The translations under genes and the position numbers were made by a program. A DNA stretch of 22,424 nucleotides, taken from the NCBI RefSeq assembly GCF_947255005.1, contig NZ_CAMYFI010000035.1, positions 1 through 22,424 on the forward strand, written 5' to 3'. Below, in pieces: positions 20,385-22,424 of this stretch. The notes beneath the pieces were generated by a model, which worked only from the letters and a program-made list of their open reading frames with translations, did not search any database and was not told the DNA's origin. Positions within the stretch are counted from its first letter, which is position 1, and each line of letters begins with the position of its first letter. The stretch comes from an uncultured Tessaracoccus sp. GTDB taxonomy: Bacteria; Actinomycetota; Actinomycetes; Propionibacteriales; Propionibacteriaceae.

Positions 20385-21370
20385 CAACGCACCCCCTGGA
20401 GGGTATTGGCCGCGTCAAAAACGTCGGCGTCATCGCTCCAGGCCAGCTGCAGCAGCACCCACAAGGCGTCGAGCTGCGCCTCAATGTCCAACGGGGTGGT
20501 CAGCAGCTTGGCGTGACCGCCCTCGACGGCCACCCGTTGCTGGCGGCACACCCACTCGTTCTCACGGCGCTCAACGCTCCGCGGCTCCTCCAGTAGCGCA
20601 GAGATGTCATAGCCAATGTGCGTCGGGCGTTCCCCCGCCTGCGCAGCAATCAAGTCGTGCTTCCCATGCGCACCAGTGAACACGAACAGCGAAACCATGC
20701 CCACGTTGTTGGCGCCAAGGATGTCGGTGTCGATGCGATCGCCGACGAAGATTGGACGTTTAGCACCCAGGCGCTCGACGGTTTCTACGAGCAGTGGTGG
20801 GTAGGGCTTGCCCGCGATATCAGGCTGTACGTCGACACACGCTTGAATCGCCTGCACTTGAGCGCCGCAACCCGGGACGATTCCTTCGTGTGTCGGGCGA
20901 GTCATGTCGGGGTTGGTGACGAACCATCGCGCCCCGTCCTGGATGGCGAAGGCCCCCATTTCCAAACGCCGCCAGTCGAGATCCGGGTCGTAGCCTTGCA
21001 CAACGGCGTCGGGACGATCACTGCGTTGCGTCACGACGGTGTAACCCGCCTGACGAAGCTGGGCTTCGAGGGCCGACGAGCCAACCGGAAGTACCGTCGC
21101 GCCAGCAGGGAGCTCCTCACCCAGCATGCGCAGGGTGGCCATCGTGGAGTTCACGATGTCGGCGTCGTTTGCCTCGATGCCAAGATGTTGCAGATGCTCC
21201 GCTACGACTTGGGGAGTACGCGCAGCGTTGTTAGTGACGAATCCCACTTTGGTGCCGCCCTGCCGCAAAGTGTGCAGCACCTCGGGTACACCGTCGATAG
21301 CATTTGGGCCGAGATAAATGACCCCGTCAAGATCAAACAGCGCAGCGTCGTGGGTTGTAATCAAGCTCAT
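20384..21370 (-). CDS. HAD-IIA family phosphatase, probable glycerol-3-phosphate phosphatase
   Basis: The 328-residue protein has the HAD signatures: motif I with nucleophile Asp13 and acid Asp15 (ALFDLDGVIYLG), motif II-type VGFVTNNAARTP, and motif IV IFVGDRIDTDILGANN near the C-terminal third. The cap domain type and length fit the NagD-like IIA subgroup. The positional counterpart in M. tuberculosis, Rv1692, has been shown to be a D-glycerol-3-phosphate phosphatase, so that activity is the best guess here. It is inferred from gene order and family only. The start ATG at 21370 overlaps the upstream TPR gene stop (ATGA), and the stop overlaps the small ORF, so all are in one operon. The last 70 residues extend past the HAD core and are not assigned. 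Confidence 0.85.
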   Translation of the reverse strand: MSLITTHDAALFDLDGVIYLGPNAIDGVPEVLHTLRQGGTKVGFVTNNAARTPQVVAEHLQHLGIEANDADIVNSTMATLRMLGEELPAGATVLPVGSSALEAQLRQAGYTVVTQRSDRPDAVVQGYDPDLDWRRLEMGAFAIQDGARWFVTNPDMTRPTHEGIVPGCGAQVQAIQACVDVQPDIAGKPYPPLLVETVERLGAKRPIFVGDRIDTDILGANNVGMVSLFVFTGAHGKHDLIAAQAGERPTHIGYDISALLEEPRSVERRENEWVCRQQRVAVEGGHAKLLTTPLDIEAQLDALWVLLQLAWSDDADVFDAANTLQGVR

Positions 21371-22365
21371 TGGGCATCCTCCTGGTCGGCATCAACTGCA
21401 GCGTTCATATGGCTCGGCAAGGTGACGCCATCGAGCTCAGCGATGCGATCGGAGGTGTCGAGCAGCGCCTGTCGATCGAGTTCCCCCGAAGTCACGAACG
21501 CGGCCCGGGCGCCTGCCTCGTCACCAGATGCGAGTAGCAGGTCGGCCAGCGCGTAGTGGAGCCTGGCCCGGGCAAATGCCGGACCAACTCTCTGGCCTGC
21601 AACAGTTCGCAACAGCCGAAGCGCCTCATCGTGTTGCCCAAGATCGTTGCGCACACCCGACTCGACGATCACGGCCTCGATCACGACGGCCGGGTCAGTC
21701 TTTCGGGTGTCAAGCTCCGCGAGCAGCTCAAGGGCGTCACGGGGACGGCCCAACGCGCGTTCGCAGTCGGCCATGACTGGAATGAGGTCATCACCGCCAG
21801 ACATGCGGCGGATGGCGCGATACTCCCGCAACGCAATGGCATACTCTTCCGCCGCATAGGCGGTTTCCGCCGCAGCTTCACGCACGACGGGTAAGCGTGG
21901 GGCCAGCTGACGCGCGGTCTCAGCGTGTTGAAACGCCAGCGCAGGATCCTCGTCGACGAGCACCCCCGCCGCCCAGATGTGTGCAGCGACCCGATCAGCG
22001 CGTTCCTTGGTCAGGCCGCGCAGCTCGGCCCTAACGCCAAAAGGCAAGGCCTTCTCCTCGAAACCTTCGGGGACAGGAGGCCCGGCAATCGCCTTCTCAT
22101 CGCGCTGAGCATCGTCACGTCGCGTGCTGCGACGTTCGCGCCCCTCACCCCTCTCATCTCCGCGACGCGGTCCTCGACGAGGACCCTGCGCCCACGGACG
22201 CTTCGCATCGGAGCGAGCAGACCTGCGTTCAGCGCCAGCACGGTGCCCTGTGCGCTGCGGAGCCCGACCACCACTGCCGGTTCTCCCTCGACGTTGCTCC
22301 TCGTCACGGGAACCGCCCTTACGATCGTGGCTGTCCGAACGCTGATCGTCGCTATCTGCAAGCAT
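21367..22365 (-). CDS. TPR-like protein with Arg-rich disordered N-terminus
   Basis: The 332-residue protein has two parts. Residues 1-95 are highly charged and rich in Arg, Gly, Asp, Ser and Gln, with repeated RR and RG pairs, and are probably disordered and possibly nucleic-acid binding. Residues about 110-315 are Ala/Leu-rich paired helices of tetratricopeptide type, for example DPALAFQHAETARQLAP, EEYAIALREYRAIRRM and QHDEALRLLRTVAGQ. It corresponds in position and architecture to M. tuberculosis Rv1691. No enzymatic motif is seen, and a scaffold role is likely. It is the first visible gene of the operon with the HAD phosphatase, the small ORF and tlyA. The start ATG at 22365 has only a weak GATGGA Shine-Dalgarno. 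Confidence 0.82.
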   Translation of the reverse strand: MLADSDDQRSDSHDRKGGSRDEEQRRGRTGSGGRAPQRTGHRAGAERRSARSDAKRPWAQGPRRGPRRGDERGEGRERRSTRRDDAQRDEKAIAGPPVPEGFEEKALPFGVRAELRGLTKERADRVAAHIWAAGVLVDEDPALAFQHAETARQLAPRLPVVREAAAETAYAAEEYAIALREYRAIRRMSGGDDLIPVMADCERALGRPRDALELLAELDTRKTDPAVVIEAVIVESGVRNDLGQHDEALRLLRTVAGQRVGPAFARARLHYALADLLLASGDEAGARAAFVTSGELDRQALLDTSDRIAELDGVTLPSHMNAAVDADQEDAQ

Positions 22366-22424
22366 GTTTCCATCTTCTCATCTGCCGGTTCAAGGTGCGA
22401 ACCGTACTTTGATCTGCCCCTCGA
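22366..22424 (-). other. Upstream region of the TPR-HAD-tlyA operon
   Basis: These 59 bases hold no gene. On the minus strand a TACGGT (22406-22401) could be a -10, with its -35 beyond the window edge. An inverted repeat CGGTTC/GAACCG (22386-22391 with 22399-22404, 7-base loop) overlaps it and could be an operator. Neither can be supported further. Confidence 0.2.

Noticed and set aside
22386..22404. CGGTTC/GAACCG hairpin as a tRNA T-arm
   Set aside because: The loop sequence is not TTCRA-like in the right register, and no acceptor, D or anticodon arms accompany it.

Overview
The window looks like a chromosomal, mostly housekeeping segment from a high-GC actinobacterium. I judge the Propionibacteriaceae most likely, but the sequence alone does not prove it. 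Actinobacterial signs are a mycothiol-type maleylpyruvate isomerase-like protein, frequent GTG starts, a four-domain ribosomal protein S1, a class F sortase-like protein, many apparently leaderless genes, and the gene string TPR protein - HAD phosphatase - small ORF - tlyA - (malic enzyme) - nadK - recN. In M. tuberculosis the same string without the malic enzyme is Rv1691-Rv1696. No phage, insertion sequence, CRISPR array, tRNA or rRNA gene was seen.

Layout. The first 3.9 kb on the plus strand hold a DinB/MDMPI-like enzyme (123-818), a single-pass membrane protein with a cysteine-rich C-terminal region that looks like two tandem repeats (951-1871), and uvrB (1909-3954). A tandem glycine riboswitch (about 4015-4160) then precedes gcvT-gcvH-gcvP (4210-8525), the glycine cleavage operon. 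A putative lipoprotein (8660-9247) converges on and overlaps coaE (9239-9850, minus strand). A long perfect inverted repeat (9920-10006) and a GC-rich terminator (10049-10076) separate coaE from rpsA (10093-11532, minus strand). Divergent from rpsA is a class F sortase-like gene (11737-12426), which converges on polA.

From 12457 to 22365 everything is on the minus strand. In transcription order it reads: a TPR-like protein with a long Arg-rich N-terminus, a HAD-IIA phosphatase, a 65-residue ORF and tlyA, all translationally coupled by 1-4 base overlaps; then a large NAD-type malic enzyme; nadK and recN, also coupled; and polA. The themes are DNA repair and replication (uvrB, recN, polA), translation (rpsA, tlyA), cofactor synthesis (coaE, nadK) and one-carbon metabolism (gcvTHP).

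The clearest pattern beyond the genes is regulatory. Six genes (123, uvrB, the sortase, polA, nadK, maeA) have a TAGNNT hexamer ending exactly 6-7 bases before the start codon, mostly with no Shine-Dalgarno. This is the geometry of leaderless transcription. Genes with good Shine-Dalgarno sequences (951, gcvT, gcvH, 8660, recN) lack it. A GAAC-N4-GTTC palindrome upstream of recN is a candidate LexA site. I found no clearly new multi-gene system. The items most worth following up are the repeated-cysteine membrane protein, the 24-bp-arm inverted repeat, the leaderless promoter set and the malic enzyme placed inside the tlyA-nadK-recN block.
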